Below are positions 21,761 through 33,560 of a stretch of DNA of 64,000 bases, piece after piece. How positions within the stretch are numbered: the stretch's first letter is position 1; the number at the start of each line of letters is the position of its first letter. Below the pieces are notes generated by a model. It made no database searches. It was not told where the DNA came from and was given only the letters and a program-made list of their open reading frames with translations. Source of the stretch: Anomaloglossus baeobatrachus (Eukaryota > Chordata > Amphibia > Anura > Aromobatidae); assembly GCF_048569485.1 (NCBI RefSeq), contig NC_134357.1, forward strand, positions 353,927,312 through 353,991,311, written 5' to 3'. Both the position numbers and the translations under genes were made by a program.

Positions 21761-22885
21761 GTAAACCTGCCTAATACTTTTTGTATAGTATTTCATATAT
21801 ATATTTTAAAAAAATATGCATATACATTACCGATATAAATATATACAGCACCACAATATTCATGTATATACAGATATTAATCCTGCTCATTGGAACCTTT
21901 TGTCCCCTACGTTTTTACTGAACCAAACATAATATTGGCCCAGGCGTATATTTCCTTTGTTTCTTCTGTACATCTGTACCTGACCCCTGCATGAGTGAAT
22001 TCAACTGAGCAATCACACATTAATATATGTGTAAGTGTGGGTGTATGTGTACATTTGTGTGAGTGTACATTTTCTCTCAAGGGCATGCAATATCAATATT
22101 GAAGACTTGAGTTTCTTTGGTTCTAGGTTTACTTCATCCTTTTCAGTATCTATGGCCATTGCTATCTAATTATTGGATGCCTTGCCCTTCTATACTAATT
22201 AAAGTAGACACAGAATAGAAAAGGATGCGACTGTGGGAGTGACCTGCACAAGAATGAATGACAAGCATAGACAGAGGAAAGTGGATTAACTAATCAGAGT
22301 GTATTTAAATGTCGGTGAGTGACTGAGTGACTAATGCTGCCATGATCTCCAATATGGCTGACATTTCTTGCAAAGTCCAGTTTACATTTAGAATTATAAA
22401 ATTTGGAGCTTAGACATATAAAAAGGTGAAGCTTGCTATGATTAAAGTTACTCCATAGATAATTGTCGAGTGAATCATGATGTCTCTTTTGACTCCTCAA
22501 TAAACATGCACACTCGGTTTGGTCGCGCATGCACATGTTTTCATTGGAGAGAATGGAATGGGCTTCTGCCAGATAATTCTGGTGGCAGCTTATCGTCTGA
22601 GAAAATAAAAGAATAAGTATTGAAATTCAAAATGTCCAATCATTTATTTCTGTCTGAACATGAATTGTCAGGGAAGAGTCAGACCCCCCATGTATTAGTT
22701 GCTCATTAATGGTTAAGTGGATTTACAAACAGTCATACAGTTGTCAAGGAGTACATGAATGTGATGGGTGACTTTGGGTTTGGGGTCTCTCCTTCTGGAG
22801 AACGCTGCTTCTCCATGCTTTAAATGGATGGCTAATTGGTTTTACTGGGCTTCTGCATAATGCATTACTGCAGGGAAAAAGATAC
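21761..22885. other. No recognised gene or element
   Basis: AT-rich DNA with short ATAT runs around 21795-21850. Frames here are under 81 codons and look random. Confidence 0.4.
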
Positions 22886-23215
22886 ATACCGTAATGACTA
22901 GATATGATTGTAAAATTTTATGAAATTCATAGATCCTGGCAAATTCAAACAAGTTGCAATTTGATTTGCGCAAATCATCAAAAAATCACTGCCACCATTT
23001 TACACACTGCAAAAGATTCCATCAGCCACAAAAGTGTTGCATGACCACATGATTTTCCCCACAATGCCCTGCGGCTATCACATCGCATAGCACACTGCAG
23101 CCATGAGGAGAGACTATAATAGCCTGAATAATAAACTAAGCAGGGAATGCAGCTGCCATTTTAGGGTGATTTAGGATAGTGAGAGGCGAGCACATCAGAA
23201 CTCACATCTAAATAA
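22886..23215. repeat. Probable interspersed repeat
   Basis: The segment with CCCACAATGCCCTGCGGCTATCACATCGC and neighbouring CTGCCATTTTA blocks has the look of a frog-type interspersed repeat. No second copy or terminal structure is visible in the window, so this is weak. Confidence 0.25.
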
Positions 23216-23462
23216 TAGAAACAGGAAGAGAAAAACCTAAGCCATTCTACAAATACTTCAGATTGTAATATCTAGTACAACTGCAGCACTGAAGAAGATG
23301 AGAGTAGTAGTCAGCAAATATTACAGACATTCCATTGATAGTTGGAAAGAGTAACAGGAGTAGTGCTAGCAGCATTGCCAGACACAGTGTTATTGATCAA
23401 TAATATGGTATAGCTGACTTTTGTTCAACTGCATTTGAATCAATAATTCCATGTACTATTAA

Positions 23463-23545
23463 ATCTTTAAAAAAATAAATCTTTATTTTTATATAGCCCT
23501 AACATATTCCACAGCGCTTTACATACTATTAAGCAGAAGCAAGGC
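23463..23545. repeat. Short interspersed repeat fragment
   Basis: The phrase TATAGCCCTAACATATTCCACAGCGCTTTACA is split here as TATAGCCCTAACATATTCC plus ACAGCGCTTTACA. I associate it with a widespread amphibian and fish repeat (TATAGCGCCAACATATTCCG type). No ends are visible. Confidence 0.4.
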
Positions 23546-23851
23546 AGTACAACACTTTTTAAAGAGAGAAAAACTAAAATCAGTGTTAGTAAGAGAGAGT
23601 GTATTTGCTTGTCACAAGTGACTTTACTAAGTTTTTGCATTTCTTCGGCAATGTGAATAATTGTCTTTTAAAAGTACTAGAGAAAATTTTTCAAATTGCA
23701 GATATTTAACTAGGACAGCTTGTGTCACAAAGTGTGCACTTTACAAACATTTTCTTTTTGAATACCTGTTTTACTAGTGAAATTATACATCCACACCTAC
23801 TACACCAATACAGTGCACATTTGCAGGCCCTGGAGTTTTTGGACATGAATG

Positions 23852-23930
23852 TGCGTGCGGTGTGTGTGTGTGTGGGGGGGGTGTGTGTGCATGCGGTGTG
23901 TGTGTGTGTGTGTGGCGGGTGTAGGTGTGG

Positions 23931-23961
<31 letters not shown>

Positions 23962-23995
23962 CGTGCGTGCGGGGTGTGTGTGTGTGTGTGTGTGA
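23852..23995 (+). repeat. (GT)n microsatellite with GC-containing interruptions
   Basis: About 140 bp of GT/TGTG with GGGGGGG, GCGTGCGTGC and GGGTGTAGG interruptions. Alternating purine-pyrimidine sequence of this kind can adopt Z-DNA. Confidence 0.9.
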
Positions 23996-23999
23996 AGCA

Positions 24000-24486
24000 T
24001 TCCCTTTTATATCATTTTTGGGAAGGCAAAATAATTTTAGTAAATTAATGAAAAAATGTAGATATTAAGCATGTATATATCTGTTTTCACAAACTTGTTT
24101 TCAGAATGTGGGAGCTAAAAGCAGTTTCAGAAGCATCACCACTGGCACCAGTCATCCGGTCAGAAATACTGCCAAAAGTAGGTCTTATTTGGCCTTTTTT
24201 TGCCTCCAAAAAGTGTAATAGTAAGGAGGACATGGAGAATTTTGTGGAATATATGGCACATCACTTGTCTCAGTCACAGCTGGATCATGTTATCTCTGTC
24301 AGTGACACTGTCAGTTTGACACAGAATGGTCTGCCTGTTCACAAATGACTAAGATGTAATAAAAACGGATCGTTTTTAATTTTAAAAGACATGAAAATTC
24401 TAACAGTGTGCTGTTATTAAATGGGCTGTTAGTTGCTACCAATTTACTATCTGTTACTATGGTGAAGTCACTTTGACATTACTAAG
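24000..24486. other. No recognised gene; 80-codon open frame noted
   Basis: A frame at 24106-24348 (+), with ordinary amino-acid balance but no ATG context or splice-site support that I trust, has no family I recognise. It is probably chance or a decayed element. Confidence 0.3.
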
Positions 24487-24823
24487 GCCTTGTGCACACG
24501 CTGCGTTTTTTTTGCTACATTTTTGCTGCATTTTTGGGTGCAGTTTGTTGTCCTAAACTGTATGTATGACTTTCCCCAGCAAAGTCTATGGGAATTCAGA
24601 AAGGCTGTGTGCACATTGCTTCTTGTTTGCCTGCAGTTTTGGTTGCAGAAAAAAGAAGCAGCATGTCATTTCTTTTCTCCATTTTGACCTGTGTTTTGCC
24701 ATTGACAATGTTAAAAAAACGCAGGGGCAAAAACGTACCGAAAAACGCAGCAAAAATGCATACATTTTTTTGGATGTGTTTTTCGCTGGAGAAACAAAAC
24801 TGCAGTGTGCGCACATAGCCTTA
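24487..24823. mobile_element. Palindromic MITE
   Basis: The ends AAGGCCTTGTGCACACGCTGCG and GCAGTGTGCGCACATAGCCTT are inverted copies with T- and A-rich arms (TTTTTTTTGCTACATTTTTG against CAAAAATGCATACA). This fold-back structure gives rise to the overlapping 65-101 codon frames on both strands, none of which is a gene. Confidence 0.65.
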
Positions 24824-24888
24824 AGCCGTATGTGTGTTAAAGAACTTGAAAGGGGTTCAACACAGTTGTAGAAGACCTAAGAGTGTTA

Positions 24889-25449
24889 AGCCTGCTTTAC
24901 ACGGTACGATCTATTGTGTAATTTCACAATCGATCGTACCCGCCCCTGTAATTTGTGCATCACGGGCAATTAGTTGCCCATGGCACACAACGTCGTTAAC
25001 CCCGTCACACGTACTTACCTGCTGTGCGACGTCGCTGTGGGCGGCAAACATTCTCTTTCTGAAGGGGGAGGGACGTTCGGTGTCACAGCGACGTCACACA
25101 GCAGGCCAATAGAAGTGGAGGGGCGGAGATGAGCGGGACGTAAACATCCCGCCCACCTCCTTCCATCCGCATAGCCGGCGGGTGCCGCGGGACGGAGGTA
25201 AGCTGCTGTTCATCGTGCCCGGGGTGTCACACGGAGCGGCGTCTGCTACCCCGGGAACGATGAGCAACCGGCGCCATTTTAATTAAACGAGATTATGAAA
25301 CCGAGCGACGAATACATGACTCACGATTTGTGAGCGATACTGAGTCGCTTGAAGGTGTCACACAGCCCCAAGCTATGCCGGATGTGCGTCACAAAAGCCG
25401 TGACCCCGACGATCTATCGCACGATAGATCGTCTCGTGTAAAGCAGCGT
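24889..25449. mobile_element. Harbinger-type MITE with TTA duplication
   Basis: 561 bp, ends AGCCTGCTTTACACG and CGTGTAAAGCAGCGT, flanked by TTA at 24886-24888 and 25450-25452. It contains the family's GTACTTACCTGC, GACGTCGCTGTG, GGGGCGGAGATGAGCGG and CGTCACAAAAGCCGTGACC blocks. It has no transposase and would depend on one supplied elsewhere. Confidence 0.8.
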
Positions 25450-25452
25450 TTA

Positions 25453-25900
25453 CACAGGTCTATTCAGGACAATTGGGGCCTTTGCAGTAACGTGATTTAT
25501 GGCAAAATAATTTATGAGGGACCTGGCCAATTCAACTATCAAAAGATTAATTCATATCTACCAGTGGCATACCAACCTACAATCAGGACATTTTCAGGAA
25601 CTTATCAAATTCCTAGAAGTTGTTCAAAGTTCCAAGGGATTGTCCGAGGTTAGAATTTGGAACCTGCAACTTTTTGCAAAATTTCGGCATACCTTGACTA
25701 GTACATAATACCTTTTCATACGGGAAATTCTTTTAAGGGATTGTTACAGACAATTCCAGAAAGAGACAAATTGCTACAAAAAAATGCATAATTAATGTTA
25801 TATTCGTAACATTACTTCTAATAATGGTAATTGCTGGAAATCTTTAATCTTTGCTGAATTGCCCAAGCGATTGCTTAATATGTAGACACAGCTAAAGCCA
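25453..25900. other. No recognised feature
   Basis: Unremarkable AT-rich sequence between the MITE and the GATA repeat. A 107-codon frame (25330-25653) begins inside the MITE and is not a gene. Confidence 0.35.
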
Positions 25901-25901
25901 T

Positions 25902-26056
25902 TGATAGATGGATGGATAGATAGATAGATAGATAGAGGGATAGATGGATATAGATAGATAATAGAGAGAGATAGATGGATAGATAGAGGGATAGATAGAT
26001 AGATAGATAGAAGGATAGATAGAAGGATAGACAGATAGAAGGATAGAGAGATGGAT

Positions 26057-26090
<34 letters not shown>

Positions 26091-26245
26091 GGATATAGAT
26101 AGAAACATAGATAGATAATAGAGAGAGATAGATAGATAGATAGATGGATACATAGATACTAGATAGATAGCTAGAAGGATAGATAGAAGGATAGAGAGAT
26201 GGATAGATAGATAGATAGATACTAGATAGATAGATAAATAGATAC

Positions 26246-26281
<36 letters not shown>

Positions 26282-26434
26282 AGGATAGATAGAAGGTTAG
26301 ATAGATAGAAGGGTAGAGAGATGGATAGATAGATAGGCAATAGATAGAAGGGTAGAGAGATGGATAGATAGATAGGCAATAGATAGATAGAAGGATGGAT
26401 AGATAGATAAATAGATAGAAGGATAGATAGATAG
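25902..26434 (+). repeat. (GATA)n microsatellite, ~530 bp
   Basis: Long imperfect GATA/GATG tract with AAGG and ACTAGATA interruptions. Internal higher-order repeats are visible (for example AAGGGTAGAGAGATGGATAG at about 26308 and 26348). It lies roughly 0.6 kb upstream of the TOX-family exon. Confidence 0.95.
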
Positions 26435-27056
26435 TTTCTGATTTGGGATGAGAGAGAGGGGGAAATGGTTTAGGTTGTCCTCTAAGCTATTCAGAACTGC
26501 AGGTGTTAATAGGGATAATTGTAATACACATTCCAGATAATGAACTGTAAGCTCTGTGACTAAGTATCATTAACCATTAATATGCCAATGTGCAAAGTGA
26601 CGAATGTAACAGTGAAATAAAAGGATTGCAGATGTGCTGTTACAAAGGAGGTGGAAGGCTACGAAAGAGTTAATAAAAAGAAGAAGGAGGGAGAGTGAAA
26701 AGAGGGAAAGAGAGAGAGTGGGGAGAGAGGCCTGGGAAAGAACAAGAGAGAATAGAGAGAGGGGGTTGAAAATAGTGAGAGAGAGAAAGAGAGAGAGACC
26801 ACAGAACGGATGTTTGAGAGAAGGAGAATAAATGATGCCCAACCCCCCCACCCCTTCCCTCTCCCTCCTCTCTCTCTCTCCCTCTCTGTCTTGTTGTTTC
26901 AAACAATAGACACAGCCTCCCTCCCTCTATCACACACACACATACACTCAGCAAGAGGCAGTGCAGCTCACACAGGAGCCTGAAGAAGAGAATTTAAAAA
27001 AAATAATCTATACACAAAACATCAAGCTGCTTTAATGCCCCTCCGGCCGACTTGTG
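26435..27056 (+). promoter_or_regulatory. tox: Probable promoter and 5' untranslated region of the TOX-family gene
   Basis: This stretch leads into the coding exon without an in-frame obstacle. It has a purine-only-like tract (~26641-26833, GAGAGA/AAGAAGG), a C run with CT-rich tract (~26845-26890), a CACACACACA stretch, then CAGGAGCCTGAAGAAGAG and the start codon. The promoter position is inferred only from the exon. No TATA box or CpG island decides the start site, and a 5' non-coding exon further upstream cannot be excluded. Confidence 0.4.
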
Positions 27057-27155
27057 ATGGACGTTAGGTTCTACCCTCCTGCCCCCACCAGCGTGGGCAC
27101 CTTATCTACAGACCCCACCTGCCTCAGCCCCCTGGACTTTTATCACTGCAACAAG
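27057..27155 (+). CDS. tox: TOX-family HMG-box protein, first coding exon
   Basis: ATG at 27057 in a good Kozak context (G at -3, G at +4) opens 33 codons. The product starts MDVRFYPPAPTSVG and ends CLSPLDFYHCNK. The exon closes at AAG followed by the splice donor GTACAG at 27156, in phase 0. TOX, TOX2 and TOX3 all begin MDVR(F/L)YP. TOX has ...YYCNK before the sequence FDGENMY of its next exon, and TOX2 has LDYYHGGK at the same place with the same 33-residue length. The residues FYPP and CNK favour TOX; TOX2 is the main alternative. TOX proteins are nuclear HMG-box DNA-binding regulators, known in mammals for T-cell development. The HMG box is encoded by later exons not present here. The exon is too short to stand out as an open frame and has no repeat overlap. 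Confidence 0.78.
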
Positions 27156-27936
27156 GTACAGTGTTAGCACTCTGCTGCCACATCTGCTCATAGCAATTGC
27201 TCTGCTCTTATGCTTGCTCTTATTGCTTATTGAGTGGGAAAGGGTTAAGACCAGAGGTGGATGGTAACTTTGTGTCCTTAGTGGCCAGTGTGACAGTGGC
27301 GCCTGGGATGGATGCTGCCCCAGATCAGTAGAAAGAGTTTGCCAGTGAGAAGTTGGCTTACATCTGGTTCTGACTGGCCCACCACATTCTGGTCTGCTCC
27401 GTTCAGATACATCTGGGCATGGCACTGAAGGGCACGGGGCATTGCCAGGTTCTAGTTTGGTGCATGCTCTGAACTTGCAGGACAGTGGTACTTTGGGATG
27501 ACAGCTACAAGGAAGCACAGGTTGTTATCAGGCAGGGATGCTTGTTTAACCCACTGATTGCAGAAATGTCCTCTGTGTGTAGACATTGTCACAAATACAT
27601 GCGAAATCAGTCACATCACTCACATTTAAGACTTGCGGGGAATATCTGCCATATTTTATCTTGCTGTGGGGCGGTTGTAGGAACTATGTAGCATGAACAT
27701 GGTCAATGCTTGGTCATCGGAGGGAACTGTAATAATGACCATGACATAAGAAGGCAAAAGTAGTTTTGATTATTAGTATAAATTCAGACAGGTCCAGAAA
27801 GTTAAGAATGAAAAAGGGTATGCGTAGATGTAATGCCCATTGTGAATATTAAAAAATATCAGTAACTGTGTCTCTCATGAATTAATATACATACACATAC
27901 ACAATACATATGTCATGAATGGATAGAGACATAGGT

Positions 27937-28328
27937 GGTCGTGGTGGTTACCATTTATTTATAAAGGAAGAAGTAGATGTGGTGGACATCAAAAATACAT
28001 AGAGGTAGCAGTTGTCTTGAACATCTCGAATTCATAGAGGTAGAAGTAGATTTGGTGGACGTCCTGAATATGTAAGTTACAAGTAGATGTGGTGGACATC
28101 ATGAATTAATAGAAGTAGATATGGTGAACATCCTCAATTAAAAAAGTAGAAGTAGATGTGGTAGAAATTAATTCTTTGACGTAGAAGTAGATGTGGTGGA
28201 CATCACAAATTCATCAAGGTAAAAGTAGACATGGTGGACATCCTGATTTCATGACGTAGAAAAAGATGTGGTGGACATGAATTGATAGATGTAGAAGTAG
28301 ATGTGTTGGCCACCAAGAATTCATAGAG
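27937..28328 (+). repeat. ~40-bp minisatellite in the intron
   Basis: About nine loose copies of GTAGAAGTAGATGTGGTGG followed by ACATC(C)TGAATTCATAGAG. Spacing varies from about 35 to 45 bp. It is diverged and unrelated to the minisatellite of the macrosatellite. Confidence 0.8.
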
Positions 28329-28329
28329 A

Positions 28330-29885
28330 TTTGTCACGTTAACCTTTCTGTGACTTCCAATGTGTCATTCCCTAAGCTTCGAACAGGTGACAAGTTCCTG
28401 AGACACCAGGCATGGTTGGTTGAAATCTTTCCTAAGGAACACAAACACCTTACAACTCCTTTCATTGACTGCTATTGGCTACAGTTTGTCCTTCCCACTT
28501 CCAAATCCCCCCAAAATCATTCCTAGCCTGTCCACCCTCCCCTCCCTTCTACGGCCATTAAAAATAAATGATTATAAGATCACGCCTTCATTTCCATGTG
28601 TATTGAAATGTGCTTGCTTTTAACCCCTGTAATACCAAGCATAAAATAATACTAAAAAAAAAAAGAAAAAATGAAAAGAAAATGAAATAAACCTGTCCTC
28701 CTGCATTGTATCTTCTTATACAGTTGAGGTGTGCTGACAGACAATTTGAGATGTCAGATATTATGGTGCGGCATCTAACAGGAAAATGTCCTCATTTATG
28801 TGGTAGTTGGGTTCATAGTAAACTTGCAGTGCATATAGGCAGACGTGCCAGAGGTGTTCTAAATAATAGAGGGTGTTTACTGTGCTGGATGTACTAGAAC
28901 TTATCATGTTCCGGATTTTAGACAAATATCTTCGGGTGAGTATTGCTTTATTGTATTATATCTTTTAAGATTATTTTTTCTATTTTTTACAAAAGAGCTG
29001 TATTGTAGCACGTCATACTTGATGTAAGATATATTGGCATATATAGAGAGGAATGTTCAGCCTTTACTGTTTATGTATTGTTTGTATGTTTGCTTATGTA
29101 TTATATTCATTGTATACTAGACTGAATTGACCATTCTTTTGTGCAACCTTATTCACTTCTGGAAAATCACCGAAACACATTGTATCAGAAAGACCTGTTC
29201 CATTGACAAGCTGAGCCTCCCTGTATATCGGAGGGGGTATATATTAGTATTTAGGGCTAAAGTCATCCAGTGTCCTTCATAGGCACAAAGCGGACTTAGA
29301 GAAACGGGGATCAACAAAGAAAAAAAAGCCGTCAGCATTTGTTGATCAGCCGCCTGATAGCGTCCAATAGACTGTAGTGACCAGTGAGGCTGTGGAAGGT
29401 GCAGGCACCACTGTCCACGCTGATCCTAAGAGTTATTCTCATGGTGACGGATCATCACAAGGCCTTTGTGTCAGAACAAAAGTTACAAGGACTGGAAATA
29501 CCTCAGTTTCCACGGCTCTAAGCCCTATTTACAGTGCCAGCGCTGGGCATAAACACAGCTCACCCCTTTGTTACAAGAGAGGAAAGCAATTAATTGCTCT
29601 GTAAGGAAACAGTCCGCTGCTACAGGATAGAAGGCGCTTATTCGCTTTTTATATCTATTTTTGTATATTTTGCTCACTTATTTGTAATGGGTCATCTATT
29701 TTTCAGCATATATGTATATGTTTGTGTGCACGCATAAGCTCTTATACGCAGCTATGGACTATGCATATAGCTATGTATACGTATAGGAACATCTGATTGT
29801 AAATATACGGTAGGTATTCACATAGATCTATGTATGTCTATATGCCCATCATTTGCATATATTTACATATATAGATGTATATATG
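28330..29885. other. Mostly unique intronic sequence
   Basis: No mobile element recognised. An A-rich run is at 28652-28690. Open frames of 60-75 codons are unconvincing. Confidence 0.35.
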
Positions 29886-29888
29886 CAT

Positions 29889-30136
29889 ATGAATAATATA
29901 TATATATATATATATACTTGGTTATATGTGTGCATGTATATATTCTTTTTGCTCATATGTACGCAAAAGACCATTGGACACACATGTGTATTTACATTGA
30001 TAGATATAGATAGATACAGTAGATAGCTAGATAGATAGATAGAGGGATAGATAGATAGATAGAGGTATAGATAGATAGCTAGATAGAGGGATAGATAGAG
30101 GGATAGATAGATAGATAGATAGATGATAGATAGATT
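29889..30136. repeat. (TA)n and (GATA)n microsatellites
   Basis: (TA)n covers about 29889-29916. GATA with GAGG interruptions covers about 29999-30136. Between them is ordinary sequence with ATGTATAT-like words. Confidence 0.85.
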
Positions 30137-30139
30137 TCT

Positions 30140-32440
30140 CCAATACATACAATGCATCTGTAATGTATATCGTTGACACTTAGACATTTATCTCAGAATG
30201 AGCCACAATCTGGAACATATATCAATCTCCCTAGAGGAATGCTAAAATTGCCTCCTAAAATAACAGCAAATTATATGAGCACTATATTTAATAAAGTAAT
30301 TGCGCCATTTTTCACCGATTTACCAACAGCTAAGGCCGTTTCCTGATTCTTTTGGTTCTGGTGGCATTGCAGCAGAAACATAACTGTTGGATACTTGTGA
30401 TTAATGACCACTGTCTTGTAAAACTTTATGATGCCCATGGAATTGTTTCCTATGGGTGTATAATACAGTGCGTGATTGTTATATTCATGGTGTCATATGA
30501 TATATCTTCCTTTCAGGAATGGGTATATACACGTTAGTATGTACGGTATCTACAGCTCTGTTTAACTTAGTACCACAGACATGGTGGTGACCAAGCTGAG
30601 GACACCAGTGGCCGGTCACACAGGTGATCAGTGCTTATTTACCAGTATGGACGTATTGTCACTGGTAACTTAGGCAAACATAGACACCTAAAGTAATGCG
30701 TTGTAATCAGTGTTCATATAGATCCACAATCTAACCATTGATATTGTTAACCTATGAAGCCAGGCCTTCACCAAGACCTCCCTGCCATCAGACTCCTTTC
30801 CCGGGCAAAGTGAGTGCCTTGATATGGTTTTTGTTGAGAACACAGAATATTATTGGAGATTGCAGATAGTCCGAGCATGACTACGACCATGACTTTCCTT
30901 TTCACACTAATGTTTCTTGCAGCTTGCCTTTTTTTACATGTTACATCCATGTTCTGGTAATAAATACTAAAGAGATGTGAGATGTTTCTGCAAGGGCTTT
31001 AGGATAGTAGCGGGTCACCAACTTACGCATGTTGGCAGCACAAGTGCATTAACAAAGAACTCTCTCCCTACGCTATTACATATGTAATCCATAATGTTGT
31101 TGTAACGGGTATGAATATATACTACTAAACCATTGTGCACATAACTATATACTAAATCATCTTGCAGAACATCCATTGACAATGTGTTATGGTAGAATCA
31201 ATATTATCGTTGCAGTTCCGTGTGTGACCACTTGGTGCCAGTGTGGCCCCTGCTTCAGCTCCTCACTTTGGTAGGTCAGCGAGATAGCACATTGAGTGAA
31301 ATTGGTTTGTCGTTCCTGGATTAAGAAGAAAAATTAAACCTTGTGTTCAATGTTCTGCTTTTTTGTGCTATTAGCAAGCAAATATCAAATATCTCGACCT
31401 GGGAGCTTTCGGGGAATTAAGGGGGTTTAGGATTTAGTATCCTCATCTACTCAGCAAGCTGTCTTTGCTATAATATGAGTTTAGTTAATTGGTTAATTTG
31501 GTGTTAATGAGAAAGTTTAATAAACGACTGTTGTTGGATAACTCTCTGTACCATGGATATTCTGTGACCCAGAAAACATCTGCTTGTAGGGTTTCAGGGG
31601 TATACAGATATTGTAAAGCAAATATGGCGCTCTGCCAGTTTACAGCTCCATAGCGGTTCATGTTGTGCACCTGTTGCCTATAGACAATGCTAGGAGCCAT
31701 TTTATTACCCTTGCCATGAATCCAAAGAATGCAGCATGTCCATATATTAAACATCTTTGCCATGCTCAAGTGTGAAATATTGATAATTTATATAGAAATA
31801 TATAATACCCTAATTTCAATGTAAGTTAAGGAGGAGGCCTATTAGCATTTTTAAAGCGGTCCTCTGAATTTAGGAAAATGCTTCCGTAAATTAATAAGCT
31901 GGGTAGTTTGTTAAATAAATAATGCTTTGGACGGAACATAGTGAGTCAAGTGTATTATGCCAACTACTGCTCACAATCAGGGGGTGGGTGTCCACTCCTG
32001 CAATAAGGCCCATCGGGAAATTCACCGGTTCTCCTGTGGGCCAGTCCGAGATTGATCATGAGTGAAAATTAATAAAACTTTATTGGTCCATCAAGGTGGC
32101 ATTCAACAAAATTTGCTGTAAACCTCAATTCATTTCTGTCATTAAGACACAGGAAAGGAGAGAGTTGGAGAAATCAAGTAAATATAAGCATTGCCCACAT
32201 TTACTCACTTTTGATGTAATTTTAGGGAAAATATGTTCTTTTTCATGAGGCAAAGTATGGGTATATAGGATGTGAATAGGTCACCTCTTAATGTTTCCTT
32301 AGGAATTAATAAAATCATATTGCTGTTTGTCACATGCAACTCAAATGTAATTTTCTATGGAATTTCATTTGGGAAAAAAGGCTGATAGTGTTACTGCTAT
32401 GCTATGTAGTAAAGGTATGACTCACTTTAAAATAAAATAA
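30140..32440. other. Unique intronic sequence, possible conserved block near its left end
   Basis: 30185-30350 (CTCAGAATGAGCCACAATCTG to CCAACAGCTAAGGCCG) is non-repetitive and balanced in base content, which would fit conserved non-coding DNA. A short repeat-like phrase (GTTCTCCTGTGGGCCAGTCC) lies near 32028. No gene seen. Confidence 0.3.
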
Positions 32441-32448
32441 AATTAAAA

Positions 32449-32480
32449 AATATATATATATACATATATATATATATACA

Positions 32481-32518
<38 letters not shown>

Positions 32519-32557
32519 ATATATATATATATAGATATATATATATATATATATATG
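32449..32557. repeat. (TA)n microsatellite
   Basis: About 110 bp of TA with single interruptions (ACAG, TCTA, TAGA). Unstable in replication and likely polymorphic. Confidence 0.95.
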
Positions 32558-32640
32558 AAAACAAATTGAACTTTGAAAATTTCGAAATGTCAAAGGGGGG
32601 CCCGAAGCCCAGAATAATTGCAGTAGAATAACATCAATGT

Positions 32641-33560
32641 TTTTTTGTAAATATTGGGAACTGCCATGGGTACAATGCATGAACCCATCATTGATAGTTT
32701 TTTCTCATCAAGTTTGGAGCTAAAAAGCAACCTCCTATATTTACTCCAAGGGGAAGTCATTAGCAATTGTGACAAAAAAAAGTCCAAAATGATTAACACA
32801 TGGGGAAATGGCAATCTAGTACCCTCAAAATATGGTAAGGAGGATTACTTTGTAGTAACACCATTTCCAAGACCTAGCTCCATTTCCATCAGCAGTGAGT
32901 CTCATAGTTTTCGTGCTTTGATTGCTGTCCCAGTCTTTTCCCGTTACAGGTTTGCTACACGTAATTTAAGCAAGACACTACCATTTCACAAGACACTACT
33001 TTATAGATTTTAACTGGGGTACAATAAATCCAATAAAGAGCTAAGGATAGAACTTTTGGTAAATTTACATTTTAAGTTAGATTCCTAATGTACTATACGT
33101 ATTTACAATAAAAAAAGCGGCTTGTGGCCTAGTTTAATAGCTTGAAAGCATTAGCATAGCACCAATGGGATTTTCCACCCATTGGGAACTGCCATGGCCA
33201 CAATAAATGTCCCTATCACTGACAGTTTTTTGCCCTCACGTTTGGAGTTAATAAGCCACCTCCTTGGTAAAGTCAATGGTAAACTTATACTTTAAGGTAA
33301 ATTTCCACTAAAGTCTATAAAACATTGACATATCATTTAAAAAACTGAAATCCAATCATTTAGTGTCATCTTGTGCTAAGTGATAGTGTATTGAATAGGT
33401 AATATCAGGCACATGGGCATTTTTGCATATTCTTTGCAATGGATTTTTGTAAATATTAGGAACCGCCATGGGTACAATGCATGCATCCATCATTGATAGT
33501 ATTTTCCCATCAAGTTTGAAGCTAAAAAGCTACCTCCTATATTTATTCCAAAGTGAGGTC
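32641..33560 (+). repeat. Three spaced copies of a ~120-bp repeat
   Basis: Copies at about 32641-32770, 33178-33290 and 33436-33560 share TTGGGAACTGCCATGG-like, ACAATGCATG, ATCATTGATAG, CATCAAGTTTG and AGC(A/C)ACCTCCTA words. Copies 1 and 3 are most alike. Spacers of roughly 410 and 145 bp are partly related (TAAAGTC/CATTGACAT words). Confidence 0.6.

Noticed and set aside
24106-24348. 80-codon frame as a possible exon
   Set aside because: No recognisable protein family and no convincing splice or start context.
25875-26153. Tyr/Ser/Leu repeat protein on the minus strand
   Set aside because: Translation of the GATA microsatellite.
26570-26954. Overlapping 94-110 codon minus-strand frames
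   Set aside because: Products of the purine/pyrimidine tracts upstream of the TOX-family exon.
27102-27518. 138-codon minus-strand frame opposite the TOX-family exon
   Set aside because: Shadow of the exon and intron start; the plus strand carries the family match, start context and splice donor.
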